Source: Chrysogorgia sp. JL179-B06 (lineage: Eukaryota; Cnidaria; Anthozoa; Scleralcyonacea; Chrysogorgiidae). Taken from it: DNA of 64,000 nucleotides. This document shows, piece after piece, positions 41,230-53,611 of the stretch (its first letter is position 1; every line of letters begins with the position of its first letter). The stretch is from NCBI GenBank assembly GCA_035772405.1, contig JAYKKM010000438.1, forward strand, positions 56,001-120,000, in the 5' to 3' direction. Below the pieces are notes generated by a model, which was given only the letters and a program-made list of their open reading frames with translations, was not told where the DNA came from and searched no databases. The translations under genes were made by a program, and so were the position numbers.

Positions 41230-42060
41230 AGAAAATAAGTAGAAACATTTTTCCCGTGTTCCCATACATCACAGTTGTAGAAACACTCGTGAAAGTTTGG
41301 AAGAACACGAGCCCGTAGGGAGGCGAGTGTCTCCACTACGATTTCTCGAACTTCCACTCGCGTGTTTCTATAAATGTATGGAAATACGGGAAATGTTATC
41401 TATTTCGTAAATCTAAACATTATACGGGCAAATCAGAGCTTGTGTAAAAAGCAACGTATATTATAATTGCTGTATAATAAATGTGGTATGTACAGGCTGT
41501 AGAATTAGCCATGAGATTAATCGAATAAAATCGAGAAGAAGGAAACAAGGGTGCAAAGTAGAGATGCACAAGAAAAAAACAAATAGAAATAAAAGAACTG
41601 TGAGCAAACAACATAACTTACATGAAGAAGTCGCGACGACTCTTTCGCGAACATTGATGTAACTTCACAAAACGTTCTTTCAGCTAATTCCTCGTTTTCA
41701 TTTTTTTCTAAAACAGTTAGACCACCAGTTAGACCTCCACTTAGAGTTCGTTCAAAACATTAGACCCCCTTACCTATTCATATTCCAACCTTTTAGGCCT
41801 ATTTCAAACGTCGAACTTTCATGTGCCGAACTTAATGTTAATTAGCAAAATCGTTGTTCACGCACATGAAAAGTTCGACGTTTGAAATTTTATTCGTATA
41901 TGACTTTGTTTTGATTAAAGAAGTTTTCTTATAGACCGAGCGACGAAGGAGCGAGGTTTGTACAGACCGAGCAAACGAGGTAATTAATAAAGTATAGCTT
42001 TGGTTAATTTTCCTATCTGTTTTCAGTAACACTGTTTTCGTCTTCAACTTCTTCAGATGC
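41230..42060. other. Intron sequence with small inverted repeats
   Basis: Two short inverted repeats are seen, at about 41225-41400 (GTAGAAACACTCGTGA with TTCCACTCGCGTGTTTCTA) and about 41805-41888 (CAAACGTCGAACTTTCATGT with CATGAAAAGTTCGACGTTTG). No gene. Confidence 0.45.
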
Positions 42061-43055
42061 ATGCTGCCCTTTACCTTACCTCTTCACTAGTATATTTCGT
42101 TTCACTTTACATCAGTTAGCCATTTATTTACCGTGCTTTTAGATGATTGAAAACTTTAAAGAAGAGCAATAATGACGTTCCAGCACATTTTATTGCTCGG
42201 TATTTTCAATGAAGATAACGTAGCTCTCTTTTATTTTCATTCAAATCAACTCAAAAATATTCCCGCCAAAACTTGCAGATCCGGAAAAAGTGTATGCCCT
42301 CGCAGCTCATAGGCTGGGAGGGCATTATAGGGCAATATGGTGAGTTATTTGGTGTATAATCCTGAAAACGAGCTCAGTCATATAATGGTTATTATTGGCC
42401 GCAGATAAATACGATATGGCTATTACGTCAATCAAAGAGGACAACAAGAGCAATGGAGTTTATGGAGGTTTTACATTCGGAAAGCTACTAATAGATAACG
42501 TGATTTAAAACAGAAATTTCACATAAGCAATCTTTGTCTGTGTAAGTACTTTTTATAATACTTTTTTATAATACTTTTTATACTTTTACAAGTGATTACA
42601 AATGAAAAATGTACAGCCGGGCCCGTGACCAAGCACTGTGAACTTAAAGGGAAACTGCAGTCAAACACACATAATTACTTTAAAACAAAAGACATTTAAG
42701 TATAATGTTTAGAAATGTTAATTGTTTTATGGTATCTGCATGTTCTTGTACACGAGACAGCGTTTTTATTCTCGTATTTTATTCTTCTGGACGCTGCGAT
42801 TTTACAGTTTACTCGACAGCTCAAATTTGATGAACAGCGGTGGTTTTCTTTTCAATCTTGACGTCATTGAGTGTAGTGAACAAACGACAAGTATTATATC
42901 TCGAGAGAAGATATTGACAAATTATTAATATTTCTAAACATAACACTGGAGGGTCTTTGATTTAAACATTAAGAAATGAAAAGAAATGAATAAGATATGA
43001 AAATTTAAATTTAAATTTGTTAAGATATGCAAATGAGATAACCAATGACGTAAAA

Positions 43056-43545
43056 ACCTTGACACAGCATTTTGATTTGCTTACACAGTTTATCTTCAAA
43101 ATTATTTTACCAAATCAACTGAAACGTTGATAGGAATTATTTAAATGAACAATATAATACCACACATACACAGTCCCCGTGGCTACATATCAGTTTCCAG
43201 AATCTTTTCTTCAAAAATGACATTATAGCTACTAATATTGAACAAAATTTTCAATGTTCAACAATATTCCATGTTAAACACTTAAACTTATGGGTGATAT
43301 AAGAAATTATAGGAAAGCAAATATGCACACCAAAAAAACAAAACAAATGGCAATGGCAATGGCAACGAAATAAATAAATTATTTTTTATGTTTGAGAGGG
43401 TGTGGAAAGTTAAATAAAAATCTTATTAGGCTAGCAATGTTTGTTTCTATCTATGTGCCAAGCTTCACATTATAATTCCGTAAAACAATTTTGAAGATAA
43501 ACTGGATTACACAGTAAATCAAAATGTTGTGTCAAGGTTGTTTTT
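43056..43545. repeat. Inverted-repeat element, about 0.5 kb
   Basis: AAAACCTTGACACAGCATTT at 43052 pairs with AAATGTTGTGTCAAGGTTG near 43525; TTTATCTTCAAAATTATTTT pairs with AAACAATTTTGAAGATAAA. The neighbouring stretch up to 44000 shares sequence with the 20.3-21.4-kb foldback. Confidence 0.5.
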
Positions 43546-44176
43546 TTGTCAAATCTGAATATCTCAGTTGGTAATATTGAAGGAAGATGCTACAAACTTG
43601 ACTAATCTTATACTAAAGTGTGAAGTTGTAGTAAACTCAGCTATGGCAGAAAACAAAGATTTTCTGAGCCTGAATTTAGAGGTCTGGAAACAAATCTGTT
43701 ACCATGACGACTACATATCTTGAACTTTATTTTTTTAGTTTATTTGTCTGTAAATACATACAAAGATTGAGGAAAGTTTGATGAATGGTTTTGAAGATAT
43801 ACTCGAAAATAGATCTTCGACAATTCTGCTTTCCTTATCTTACGTCATCATATGCCTTATTTGCATATTACAAAAACTGGAATAACTTAAGAACAAAAAC
43901 AGCTATCGTCAAAATTTAAAAGAACATCCTTCCTAATTTTAGGAGTGCTTTTATTCTAAACCAAAATAAAATTGGGGTTAAGGGTCACTTTAAATGACAT
44001 TTTCCCTTACTTTAAAAAGTTCATTCCAATAAGACAAACTTAATTTTTATTTCATATGCACTTTAACGGATAACTCAAGCCGATTATTTTCCTTTTCCAT
44101 GCATTAAAGCGCGTATAAATCCAAATATGATTATTAAACATTTGTATTGAAATTTATTTTTCAGAGGTTTTCGAAA

Positions 44177-44546
44177 ATGATTAAGAATGGTAATTTGGAG
44201 TTCTTTCATATCTCACGTCGTTCTCGAGATATTTAGACTTTTGTGATATGCAAATGATAACCTATCACGTCAAGATATTTCTACATTTTTAGAAAATCAA
44301 GTATATCTTTGAGATTATTGAACGAAATCATTTGAAACTTTGCACATTACGATACTTCGTGACACCTAACATCATTACATCGAAATAGCGATGCCAAATG
44401 AATTTACTATTTCTAACTTCTTAATTTTACAAAAAAGAAGAAACATCTTGACGTCATAGGTTACATCATTTGCATATCGCCAAAGTCTAAATATCTCATG
44501 AACGATGCGAGATAGAAAGAACTCTAAATTACCATTCTTAATCATT
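44177..44546. repeat. Inverted-repeat MITE, about 0.37 kb
   Basis: AATGATTAAGAATGGTAATT at the left pairs with AATTACCATTCTTAATCATT at the right, and arms continue through GAGATATTTAGACTTT and the ATATGCAAATGAT region. It lies about 350 bp from the host exon at 44896. Confidence 0.6.
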
Positions 44547-44895
44547 TTGGAGTTCATTTAAATAAGACAAACTTAATTTTCATAGGCACTTTAAATTGTA
44601 ATAAATTTGTTGATCGCAAGCTTGTTGTGCTTTGATGAAATAACAGTTTTTCGTAAACAGAGGAACTCCTACATTGTAAGCAAAAACAGTGTTGCGGAAA
44701 CAGGAAGAATTTTGTTGGTGTTTTCTGAGAGGATCTCCAGTGAAAGACAATAAGGTGTAATAGATTGTCAAGGAGAAAATTTGTATCTTGGTTCCTCTGT
44801 TTACGTCACAGCCCTACTATTCACAGGCTCCCAAATCGACGTTCCCAAATTTGCATGTAAATAGCTCAAAAAGTGAAGTTTGTCTAAAATCAAAC

Positions 44896-44992
44896 CTTTG
44901 TTGTAGCGTTTGTAGGTCTCGTTGAATAACACAAGGCCAATACGGTAGAAAACTTTGTAGCCATCAAGTAAAAAATTGTCAATAATGTGAAC
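44896..44992 (-). CDS. TBC1D24-like: TBC-TLDc host gene, end of TBC domain
   Basis: Acceptor TTGTCTTTCAG is good. The exon encodes VHIIDNFLLDGYKVFYRIGL and VLFNETYKRYNK, the conserved V-x-x-x-D-x-F-L-x-x-G-x-x-x-x-(Y/F)R helices late in TBC domains. The donor is GTTTGA, which is weak, so the 3' boundary may be slightly different. It joins the exon at 46173 in phase 0 and, with this donor, ends in phase 1. Confidence 0.78.
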
Positions 44993-45742
44993 CTGAAAGA
45001 CAAGCGTGCGAGAAAACGGTTATTTAAAAGTTGAAAAACAAGCTAACTCGCTGTAACATTACACTACTACACTTAACATACAATCGTTGCAGAAATTAGT
45101 TGGAACACCTTGCCAAATGTACCCCATGCTTTGGAATATATTAGGAAAAAGTTTTTTAATTTATGTTTATTGGCACCACCTTCCCCCCATTTCAATGTTG
45201 TTTTCCATAAATGACATGTTTACTTTGTCTTGTAGCGCACTCAACAAATCTTTGGTTCACAACAACATTGAAAAGGGGGAAGGAGGTGTCGATGTCGTTG
45301 AAAACGGGTAGGGTTCAAACAATTTCTGCAAAGATTGTAGCTATAGATTTTTACACTGTTAAACTTGATGGAAACACGAAACATATTTTCTATTTATGCG
45401 TAACTAGAAACACAGCTTTTCGCCAATCAGATTACACACCTTTTCAAAATGTTATTTTATAAGAGGTATCGAAAGTCTCCTCGAAAGTCGCGACGAGGAA
45501 AGAGCTAAAATGTTCAACCCAATTGCTTTAAACGCTATCAAAACATGGCTTCTTCACAGTTCCCCCGTATTGCTCATGAAATATAATTGTTTTCAAGTAA
45601 TATAAATTTCTCCATGAAATCAATCCTTTAAACAAATAATTTCCCAACGCAACCAGGTGATAAATCAGACATAGTTTGATGCTACTCTGGCTTAAAAAGT
45701 TTTTTGAAAGTAACTTTAAAATTAAAGTTACTGTCCATGACC

Positions 45743-46030
45743 CAACGTTTCGACACTCCAATCTGGTGTCTTCATATGCGGTGATCGTTGTAAAGTTAGG
45801 ATACCTATTTATACCTTCATAGAACCGATGATGACGTTATCTATTAACAAGATACAAATAAACTTCTGGTAATAGACCACCGTCATAGCGATTCAATGGG
45901 GCTTGGGCGATATGCCAAGTCTCCAGACAACGTCTCTGATGGTACCGCGGATTAGTGGTAATGATTTTGGAATTTCCCCACGCAATCTCGTGGTTGGTTA
46001 CGCACGTGTGCTCCGACAAAGCAGAATTTT
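45743..46030 (-). pseudogene. Penelope-like element 3' end with GIY-YIG C-terminus and hammerhead-like motif
   Basis: On the minus strand, ALSEHTCVTNHEIAWGNSKI, then LETWHIAQAPLNRYDGGLLP at 46030-45837 matches the C-terminal part of Penelope endonucleases (AEH-x-H-x-IDW, then E-x-W-HI and LNRD). About 60 bp further on, GAAGACACC..GGAGTGTCGAAAC (45743-45777) resembles a hammerhead core with a GACAC/GTGTC stem. It is 5'-truncated or decayed. Confidence 0.62.
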
Positions 46031-46172
46031 CCTTTAGAAAACAGCCTTTTGGTGTTCTTTTAAACGCTAGACCGATATACTCCTGATCACATTCGTTTCA
46101 CGGAATGGAATAAAGTCGACAGACAATAAAATAACTAAAACAACAGACCACAATCAAAGCAACAATATTTAC

Positions 46173-46295
46173 CATCGTCCAAAAGTCAACAGCCTTGAAG
46201 ATCCACTGAAGCCAGTTCAGAACGAATATGGGTTTTGGTCCACCGCTGGTGTCCGTTTCTTTAGACAAAGATTTCAGCAAGGTATATGCGGGTTT
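46173..46295 (-). CDS. TBC1D24-like: TBC-TLDc host gene, TBC-domain exon
   Basis: The exon is 123 nt, both ends in phase 0, with acceptor TATATGAATAG and donor GTAAAT. It encodes KPAYTLLKSLSKETDTSGGP and KPIFVLNWLQWIFKAVDFWTM, the W-x-x-x-x-F helix that precedes the VHIID helix in TBC proteins. A nearer AG (exon start 46258) would give an early stop, which is why I chose 46295. Confidence 0.75.
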
Positions 46296-47396
46296 CTATT
46301 CATATAAGACATGACAAATCACACCTGACTCACACTGACAATCTTAAGTAATAAAACAGCGATTTTGTCGCGGTGACAAACTTAAATAGCTTGGAAAATC
46401 GTATTAACACGGGTGAATGGCTATCCTGGAGAGTTCTGCAAAGACTGTTAGAAACTTAGTAGAGGAAGAATAATAAGAGATGGAACTTCGGCCAATTTAA
46501 TAATATTTTTTATTTAATTGTGTGAAGGGTGGGGATGGAGTTGGGGGTACTGAACGGGTGCAATGATAGAAAAATCGTTTCAGTTTATAAATTACTTGGA
46601 AGTTGTAGAAACGGTACAAACAAATTATTTTAACTCCGAAAAAGCTCAATTTGAGCAAGTTAACTTTGATAAAACATTGGTGTAACATTAATCAGCAAGT
46701 TAACTTTGATAAAACATTGATGTTTTATTAATCAATGTTTTATCCTGGGTTAAAGATGCTGATTAAATATAAATTTCTTTTGAATTTTCTTCATGAATTA
46801 TTAATGAATTTTACAAGTAATGCTTAAAAATGTCCGTTATCATAAATATATTTTCTAAATATTTTTCTATTTTAGACTTGTAACATTATTTTGTAATATT
46901 TACTTATTTACTATTATTTTATGCTATTTATGTTATAGTGTCCCCATTTAGTGGTTGTATAACAGCTATTTAAGTTTGACATTTCAGATCACAAACTGGT
47001 TTGTTCCGAATATCCGATCCAGCCAGGCGAATGATCCGATCAAGATGTATTTGATTTGTTTAAAGATTGTTGCATTTCAGATGCAGATCGTCGCAGATTT
47101 GTCAAGTTTCGGTCGAATGTTTTCATTTTCTCATAATCGTCAGATAAAATGCAAACTATACTTCAACCGATAAATTCTGAATCGGTTTATCAGTTTTTCG
47201 GTTTTCCAATATATAAAAATAACCGATAAAAATAACTTAGAGGTACAATATAATATGACAGTACACGAAGTGTTGCACTGTCTCATAAGCCTTACCAGAG
47301 CACATATGCCCTGGATAATGTTGGAGGTCTGACACTTTGTTGTTGCTGTCAGTGATCTGTACTCATAACCTTTCTAATCTTTCTATAATGTAACTA

Positions 47397-47835
47397 GAAA
47401 TACGAATCCGCAATAATCCCCTCGCTCACCTTTTCTACCCCTCCCCACACGCCGTGTATTAATTTGTTGATTTGTTGACATTTATTATTTAATTTTTTAG
47501 TTATCTCGGCCAATATTTAACCGATTTCAATTCTAAAAAAAGATTTGGAATTACCGAGTCTAAATATATAACATACATATATATTATATTATAAGAACAT
47601 GCATATCCTTCGTAAAAACCTGTTATGTACTTATAAATTAATCGGCAATGAGGAGGCCGCTTCGTCGTGTATTATTTTGAACGTTATCTCGGTCAATATT
47701 TGACCGTTTTCAATTCTGAAAACAGATTTGGAATTACCTAGTCAAAGTACATAACATACGTGCCTATTATGTTACGCAAACGTGTATACCCTTCGTAAAA
47801 ACCTGCTTATGTACTTAAAAATTAATCGGCCATGT
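47397..47835 (+). repeat. Two tandem copies of a dispersed repeat
   Basis: Each copy of about 220 bp holds ATCTCGGTCAATATTTGACC, TTTGGAATTACC and CCTTCGTAAAAACCTG. Related copies are at 52612-52990 (reverse) and 53984-54310. The repeats lie between and just upstream of the first coding exons of the host gene. Confidence 0.65.
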
Positions 47836-48107
47836 TTGTGTCCCCAACGAATATTGGCCGATTAAAACGGATTACGCAAAAGGCGTACTCGGAACTTACC
47901 GGTTGGTCTTAGCCAATCATTTGTACAAGATTTGGTCCTACCATGTACGGCATGTATATCAAAATATATACAAACTATTCGTGAGAAATGGATTCCTGCC
48001 GCGGCGAGATTATCACCCCGCTTGCGAGGGGATAATTTTAAAAAAAATACAAAAAAAAATTGTCACCTTGGTATCAGCGGTATAGGGGCAAGTAAAAATC
48101 GACTTAC

Positions 48108-48415
48108 CTTCCACTTCTTGAGTGTGTCTTGAAACGTTTTTGCTGTGATACAGTAGTCAGTTGCACTTTTATCTAAAGAATGTTTCTTTGAAGTGATGAG
48201 TGTTTCCATACAGGCAAAACAATCATGTTTATCCATGAAGTGCATAAACAGACATACAAGAGGCTGTAGGATAGGGCAAAATGTTATATCACAGTGGAGT
48301 TGGGAGAGCACTGCAAGAACTTCCTGAGCTTGTTTCCATCCACTGGGAGTTAAGTAATATTTATTTATATCAGTTGCATTGAAAAAAAGAGTGCCTTCGG
48401 AATAAATGGAATGCT
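48108..48415 (-). CDS. TBC1D24-like: TBC-TLDc host gene, second coding exon (TBC core)
   Basis: Acceptor TTTTTCTTTAG and donor GTAAGT bound 308 nt. Its first two bases complete a Glu codon with the last base of exon 1; it ends in phase 0. It encodes a TBC core: DINKYYLTPSGWKQAQEVLA, CDITFCPILQPLVCLFMHFM and CFACMETL. Active TBC GAPs have a Gln finger in YxQG; here the equivalent segment reads FCPI, so the Gln is lost, as in TBC1D24-type proteins. Confidence 0.85.
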
Positions 48416-48467
48416 CTAAAGAAAAATTAAATAGCTTGAGAAACATAGGATTCAATGTAATTTAAAC

Positions 48468-48851
48468 TTAAAGTGCTTATCCGGGGTTTGGGGATTTTAC
48501 ATATTCGTAATCTTTGGATTCTAGCAAGAAGAAATGAAATATATTCATTTCTTCTTCATGCGTTTTCCCTGCTAAAGTTGATTTACTATTCACATGAAAT
48601 GACGTCAAAGCAGGGACACGCGAATTCATTGCACAATAAATCAACAGTGAAATACAAAGAACGTTTGGCTCTGAACTTTAAATACACCTGTTTAGATAAA
48701 ATTCGCTCAATTCCCAAACTTTCTTTGTATTTCACTGCCGAATCATTCCCTGTGAATAATAAATCACTTTAGCAGGGGTAAAAGGTATGAAAATGAAATT
48801 TTCACAAGACAAGATATTTTACAATTCCCAAACACCGGATAGGCACTTTAA
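48468..48851. mobile_element. TTAA-flanked MITE
   Basis: TTAAAGTGCTTATCCGGGGT at the left and its mirror (ACCGGATAGGCACTTTAA) at the right; TTAA is present at both ends. An inner hairpin (GTGAAATACAAAG with CTTTGTATTTCAC) lies in the middle. piggyBac- or Kolobok-type target preference is inferred from TTAA. Confidence 0.72.
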
Positions 48852-49027
48852 TGGCCCTGCCCTCGAGCCAAATAAAAATGAATGTGTGTCTACCCAACAC
48901 TAAACCTTTTTGACGCTGAGACATGCAATAGTCATTTCACTGAAGAAAAAAAAGAAATTACAGCAAAGTTACGGCTGGAAAAACCAAAGCGTCAACAACC
49001 AACACTTTGCTGTTTTCCATCTGGCAC

Positions 49028-49506
49028 AAAAGGACATTGGTAACAAAAATTAAGTTTATCTAATATGAAAAAACTCGTAAAATGATAGAGTAACACCTTT
49101 TACAACTTTTCCGAATTTTACTTCGTTTCTGAAATATTTCAGTTTGTTTGATATGTAAATGAGATGGTCTCTGACGTCAGGTGCAGGGTAGAGCATTTTC
49201 ACACATTAAAAATGTCTTATATCTCAGTGATTGCTAAGTTTACAACGTTTTATCATGAGGAGTTATTATACGCACATTTTCAAATAAATTTGTGGAACAA
49301 ACTTGAAGATGGAACTAATATTTTTTAATGAGTGAAAATCCGCTACCTTGCACCTGACGTCAGAGACCATGTCATTTACATATCAAACAAACTGAAATAT
49401 TTCAAAAACGAAGAAAAATACGGGAAAGTTGTAAAAGGTGTTACTTATCATTTTACGAGTTCTTTCATATTAGACAAACTTAATTTTTGTTGCCAATGTC
49501 CTTTAA
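49028..49506. mobile_element. MITE with GGACATTGG ends
   Basis: AAAGGACATTGGTAACAAAA at the left is mirrored by TTTTTGTTGCCAATGTCCTTT at the right (one mismatch near the tip), and arms continue through CCTGACGTCAGAGACCAT. The right end shares TTAA (49503-49506) with the next element. Confidence 0.7.
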
Positions 49507-50013
49507 AGGGACACTCCGGCCCAAATCCAAATGCAGTTCATATGAAAGATCTTACTGACTTTAGTTTATTTCCAAAGTTTCAGCATTCCTATCAATTTAG
49601 TTGAGAAGATATTGCTAGTTGAAGTTGAAAATTTGTGGATTTTGACGCCATATTGGTTTTGAAAATATGACGTCATTGAGTGATTCTTTATCGTCAGTGG
49701 AGTTGTTTTGATGGCGATCACATAGTGATAGTTATTGTGAATGGTCTTTGGACGAAAATTAGTCGAAATAAACTATTTAGTTCATCATGCAGGAAAGTAG
49801 AGGAGCTTCTTAGGCATAATACGAGATCACGTCACTCAGTGACGTCATATTTGGGAAACAAAATGGCGTCGAAATTGGACAAACTCTCCAACTTCAACTA
49901 GCCACATCTTCTTAACTAAATTGATAGGAATGCTGAAACTTTGGAAATAATCTAAAGTCAGTAAGATCTTTCATATGAACTACATTTGTATTTGGGCCGG
50001 AGTGTCCCTTTAA
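49503..50013. mobile_element. TTAA-flanked MITE abutting the previous one
   Basis: TTAAAGGGACACTCCGGCCC at the left is mirrored by GGGCCGGAGTGTCCCTTTAA at the right. Arms pair for about 110 bp (GAAAGATCTTACTGAC region). The short frames inside are shadows. Confidence 0.78.
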
Positions 50014-50599
50014 CAATTCAATATTAACAGTTAACAAGTTCAACATTAACAGTTTCCAGAGGCAAGTTTGTTTTTGATTTGGCAACTCCAATTAGCATGT
50101 TATCAGCCTATCGCTAACATAAATAACTCCCTCGCCAGATGCCAACTTTGCAATTGTCACCATTCTACTCAATTACTGACTTACTGTAGCTAGTAATTAC
50201 TGTAGCTCATTTGCAAAGTGAAAAAAAACCAAGATGTTTGCTATTCGAATGGTATTGTCCAAATTAAAGTTTTCTTAAAATGTTATTTGTAATATTATTT
50301 TAGAGACTTGAGTAAACAAAGCACAAATTGATTGAATACGTATGTTTGAATACGTATGTTCACGCGGTTGAATACGAATGTTTATAAGAAAGAAATTTGA
50401 TTTTAATGGCTTCGTTATTTTTCATCAAAGAACATAAATATAAAAGCTCACTGCAACTGGTCCTGGATAAAACACATTTAATGACAAGCGTTTTGCCAAA
50501 AGGCGTTTTTACTTCGTAACATGTTACGCCATAAAGGTGACGTTACACAGGATGATATTAACGCAACGAATGTTGCAGAGACAATTGATGTTGCGCTAA

Positions 50600-51050
50600 A
50601 AGTCGCCGTTAACAATTGTGATATAATATATGCCTCGTCCCCAGCCTCTCGCCTACTGGCGCTCTCAGCCTAGAATAGGCTTTTCCGTGCGCAAACCGCT
50701 GGAAGCCTGTGGGCGCTGGATATTCGCTTCGTGACGTCACGAAAGCTGATTTCGCCCCGCCCCCTTTTAGTCCCCAGGCTCCTGTAGTATAATTCTGCTC
50801 CGAATATCCGGAAAAAACGAAAATCAAAATAGGCCAAGTAATCTAGGCTGTGGCGCTCTATTGCTAGCCTGTGACGCCCCTAGACTGCACACTCGCGATT
50901 TTCCTTCCATCCTGCACGCAGAATTGCTCGGCTCGATCGAGCTGCAAAAGAAGAGCCTGCGAGGAGGCAAATATAATATATCAAACACGAGGAAGATTGT
51001 TTCATTACGAGATCAAACACCGCGAAGTGGGTTAAAAAAGGGGAGATAGC
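50600..51050. repeat. GC-richer dispersed repeat
   Basis: Locally high GC (CTCGTCCCCAGCCTCTCG, then CTGTGGCGCTCTATTGCTAG) stands out from the AT-rich intron. A dispersed repeat is most likely. No convincing exon was found. Confidence 0.35.
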
Positions 51051-51479
51051 TAGGTTTTTCGACCATACTCTTTCGAGTATTTAATATACAGTACCTTCTC
51101 AAACGAATCAGTATTTTAACAGAAATTTGAGGTAAAAGTTGGTTTAGTTTATGCAAGTGTTTGATCATGATATCAAAGCGCGTCTCGGTTATGATTTTCC
51201 TTTGCGTTATCCTCTGGAATTATTAATGAATTTGAGAAATACTACATCCAACATCGAGACAAAGGCATATTACACGACCCATATTACATATTAAGTAACA
51301 TTGAAGATTTGCAAGAACTGTCGACAATCACGTAGCAACTCCCGTTTCAGAGCGTTCCCTCCCAACCCCGGCCAATATGACTGCAGTCTTTGCTCTATTC
51401 ACCTTTGCCACTCCTTCCTAAGCGATTTACCGAACGCTAATTAAAGTGGGCACGTGACCAGCCTCTACCAGAGTGACGT

Positions 51480-51620
51480 CTTTGCGACGATGTTTTTTAT
51501 ATTAAGGTTAGTATTAAGGTTATTATTAGGGTTTTTTGTATTTAATAAGGTTAGTATTAAGGTTAGTATTATATTAGGGTTAGTATTAAGCTAAGTACGG
51601 GAAAGCTCAATAAAATAAGC
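51480..51620. repeat. GGTTAGTATTAA tandem repeat
   Basis: About seven degenerate copies of a 12-bp-type unit, over about 100-140 bp. Confidence 0.6.
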
Positions 51621-51799
51621 GTAACATCGTCCCAAAGAAAACGCACTTAACACGATTTCCTGTGAAGTCAATCAGACGGGGAGGGGGGCGAGTGAGCGAC
51701 GACACAGTACGGTCTGAAAATCAGGCTAGTTCAACTCTCCTTTATTTAGATATTTCATGTATATTCTGTGTTCCTCTTGAATGTTCTTGCTTATGAATG

Positions 51800-52490
51800 T
51801 CTATTTACGTACAGGAACAACTATGTAACTAATATTTACGTAGGGGAATCAACTTTACTTAACTAATTTACATATAGGAAACTATACTTTACTTAACTAT
51901 TTACATATAGAGGTGACAACTTTACTTACTATAATAGGAAACTACTTTTACGTATGGGAGACAATTAACACTTATTTACTAGACTGTCGAGGGATCACAA
52001 AACATACTACTGTAAATAAGTGCTTTATTATCATACCAAGTGTCAAAGAAAAAACAAAACGTAAAGACATGAAATATTTTATTCTTCAAACATTAAATAC
52101 AATTAAAGCGAAAGGAGAGTTCATACAGTTCAAATTGTTAAGTTCAATAAAAAGTCCAAAGGTCGCATTTTCACGTGGTATTTCACGTGATATTTTCATT
52201 ATTGACGGTCAACAATATATTATTGCCCTCAGAGCTATTGCGGTGGAAACAGCTAAATTTCGTCACTTTCACGTGATACACTCTCGACCAATGACATACT
52301 AGAAAAAAGGAACTTTGACACTTGGTATATAATACGTTTACCGCTTACTATTATATGAAACTTCTTTACTTAACTATTTCTGTAGGGGAGACAACTTTAC
52401 TAAACTATTTTACATACAGGAAACTACTTTACTTATGTAACTATTTACGTACGGGAAACAACTGATACACTTAACTAATTTACAATTACA
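51800..52490. repeat. Degenerate tandem array interrupted by an insertion
   Basis: Units of about 30-35 bp (TTACATATAGGAAACTACTT with TTACTTAAC) occupy 51800-51970 and 52355-52490. Between them is an inverted-end insertion with ACCAAGTGTCAAAG at about 52040 and CTTTGACACTTGGTAT at about 52310. The 129-aa frame across it is not credible. Confidence 0.5.
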
Positions 52491-52652
52491 CTCAAGTTGA
52501 TTCTCTTCATCATCCTCGGAGAAATACTCTAAAGGCTTCAATGCTATGCAGCAATTTGGTTTGCTAGAGTTTCGTCCACGCTCGAAAGGAGCTCGGCCGA
52601 GCGGGAGGACTAGAAATACGTATCCGCAATAACCCCTCGCCCGCCTTTTCTT

Positions 52653-52702
52653 CCCCCGAAACGTTGAGTTTCATCCTGAAGAAGGGGCTAGTCCCCGAAA
52701 CG
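52653..52702 (+). other. Hammerhead-ribozyme-like motif, tandem cores
   Basis: CCCCCGAAACGTTGAG is followed 12 bp later by CTGAAGA, a GGGG-CTAGT-CCCC stem-loop, and GAAACG. This fits the hammerhead cores CUGANGA and GAAA with a clean stem II, and the partial core in front suggests tandem copies, as in Penelope-type terminal repeats. Confidence 0.5.
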
Positions 52703-53283
52703 TTGTTAATAAAAAGTTTTTAATACAATTCCAAATGAAGTATGTGTATAATATCGTAGGACCAAATCTCATAACCATGATTGGCTTGGACCAACCGGTA
52801 TGTTTACGCTTTTGGGGGGAGACAAACGGCACAAATACTAAGTAGTAAGTACATAAACAGGTTTTTACGAAGGGTATGCATGTTCTCGTAATATCATCGA
52901 CACGTATGTTATGTAGACTCGGTAATTCAAAATCTTTTTTAAGAATTGAAATCGGTTAAATATTGACTGAGATAATGTTCAAAATTTATTTCTGATCAGT
53001 ACAAATACACGGTGTGCGAGGTCTGGGCCATAGATGGGGGAAACCCGCAGGGGGGTTACGATGAAACTCTGGGGGTGGATAGAACAGACGGGCGAGGAGT
53101 TATTGCGGATATATACGAGATTTTCATCGACAAATACAAAAACTGCAGGAGGAACCCGCAAGAACATTTCAGATTTGGATTCAGCATGATTTACTCTATC
53201 AGAATATCTAAAAACATTTAGTTAAAAGAGGTGAATCTTATCGGGATTCATCACTCTACCATAACACAATAAAAGAAACTCAC

Positions 53284-53611
53284 CTAAATCCTCCTGAACA
53301 TCCTTAAAAAGACTTGGCGAGAGTTCCTTAACTCTGCTCCCTCCACCAAGAACTTTCCATGCGTTAGGTCGAAGGACTGGGCAGATGCCCAAGCGAATAT
53401 AACGTCGTAATTTCTTGTAGCTCGAAGACTTATTTTTGAAAAAAGACTCTTCACAACTCAACACCTCTTCGACGACGCTAACCATTGAAATCTTGTGATC
53501 CTGTTCGGCATACCCATCAACTGGTAATTCGTTCTCAACCCAAGCAAGAGGAGTAAAACCAGCCATATTTGTTATCACCTTGCCCGATTTCGTAGTATTT
53601 TTACTGGACAT
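53284..53611 (-). CDS. TBC1D24-like: TBC-TLDc host gene, first coding exon
   Basis: It starts with MSSKNTTKSGKVITNM. After about 65 residues of polar leader it reads YKKLRRYIRLGICPVLRPNA and WKVLGG, the opening of a TBC domain ((L/I)RR-x-(V/I)R-x-G-(I/V)P-x-x-LR-x-x-x-W). Donor AG|GTGAGT ends it after 328 nt, phase 1, in agreement with the exon at 48415. The region where active GAPs have IxxDxxR reads VQEDLEH across the splice junction, so the Arg finger is replaced. Confidence 0.82.

Noticed and set aside
46173..46258. Shorter version of the host exon using the nearer AG
   Set aside because: In the phase set by the previous exon it meets a stop; the AG at 46297-46296 keeps the frame.
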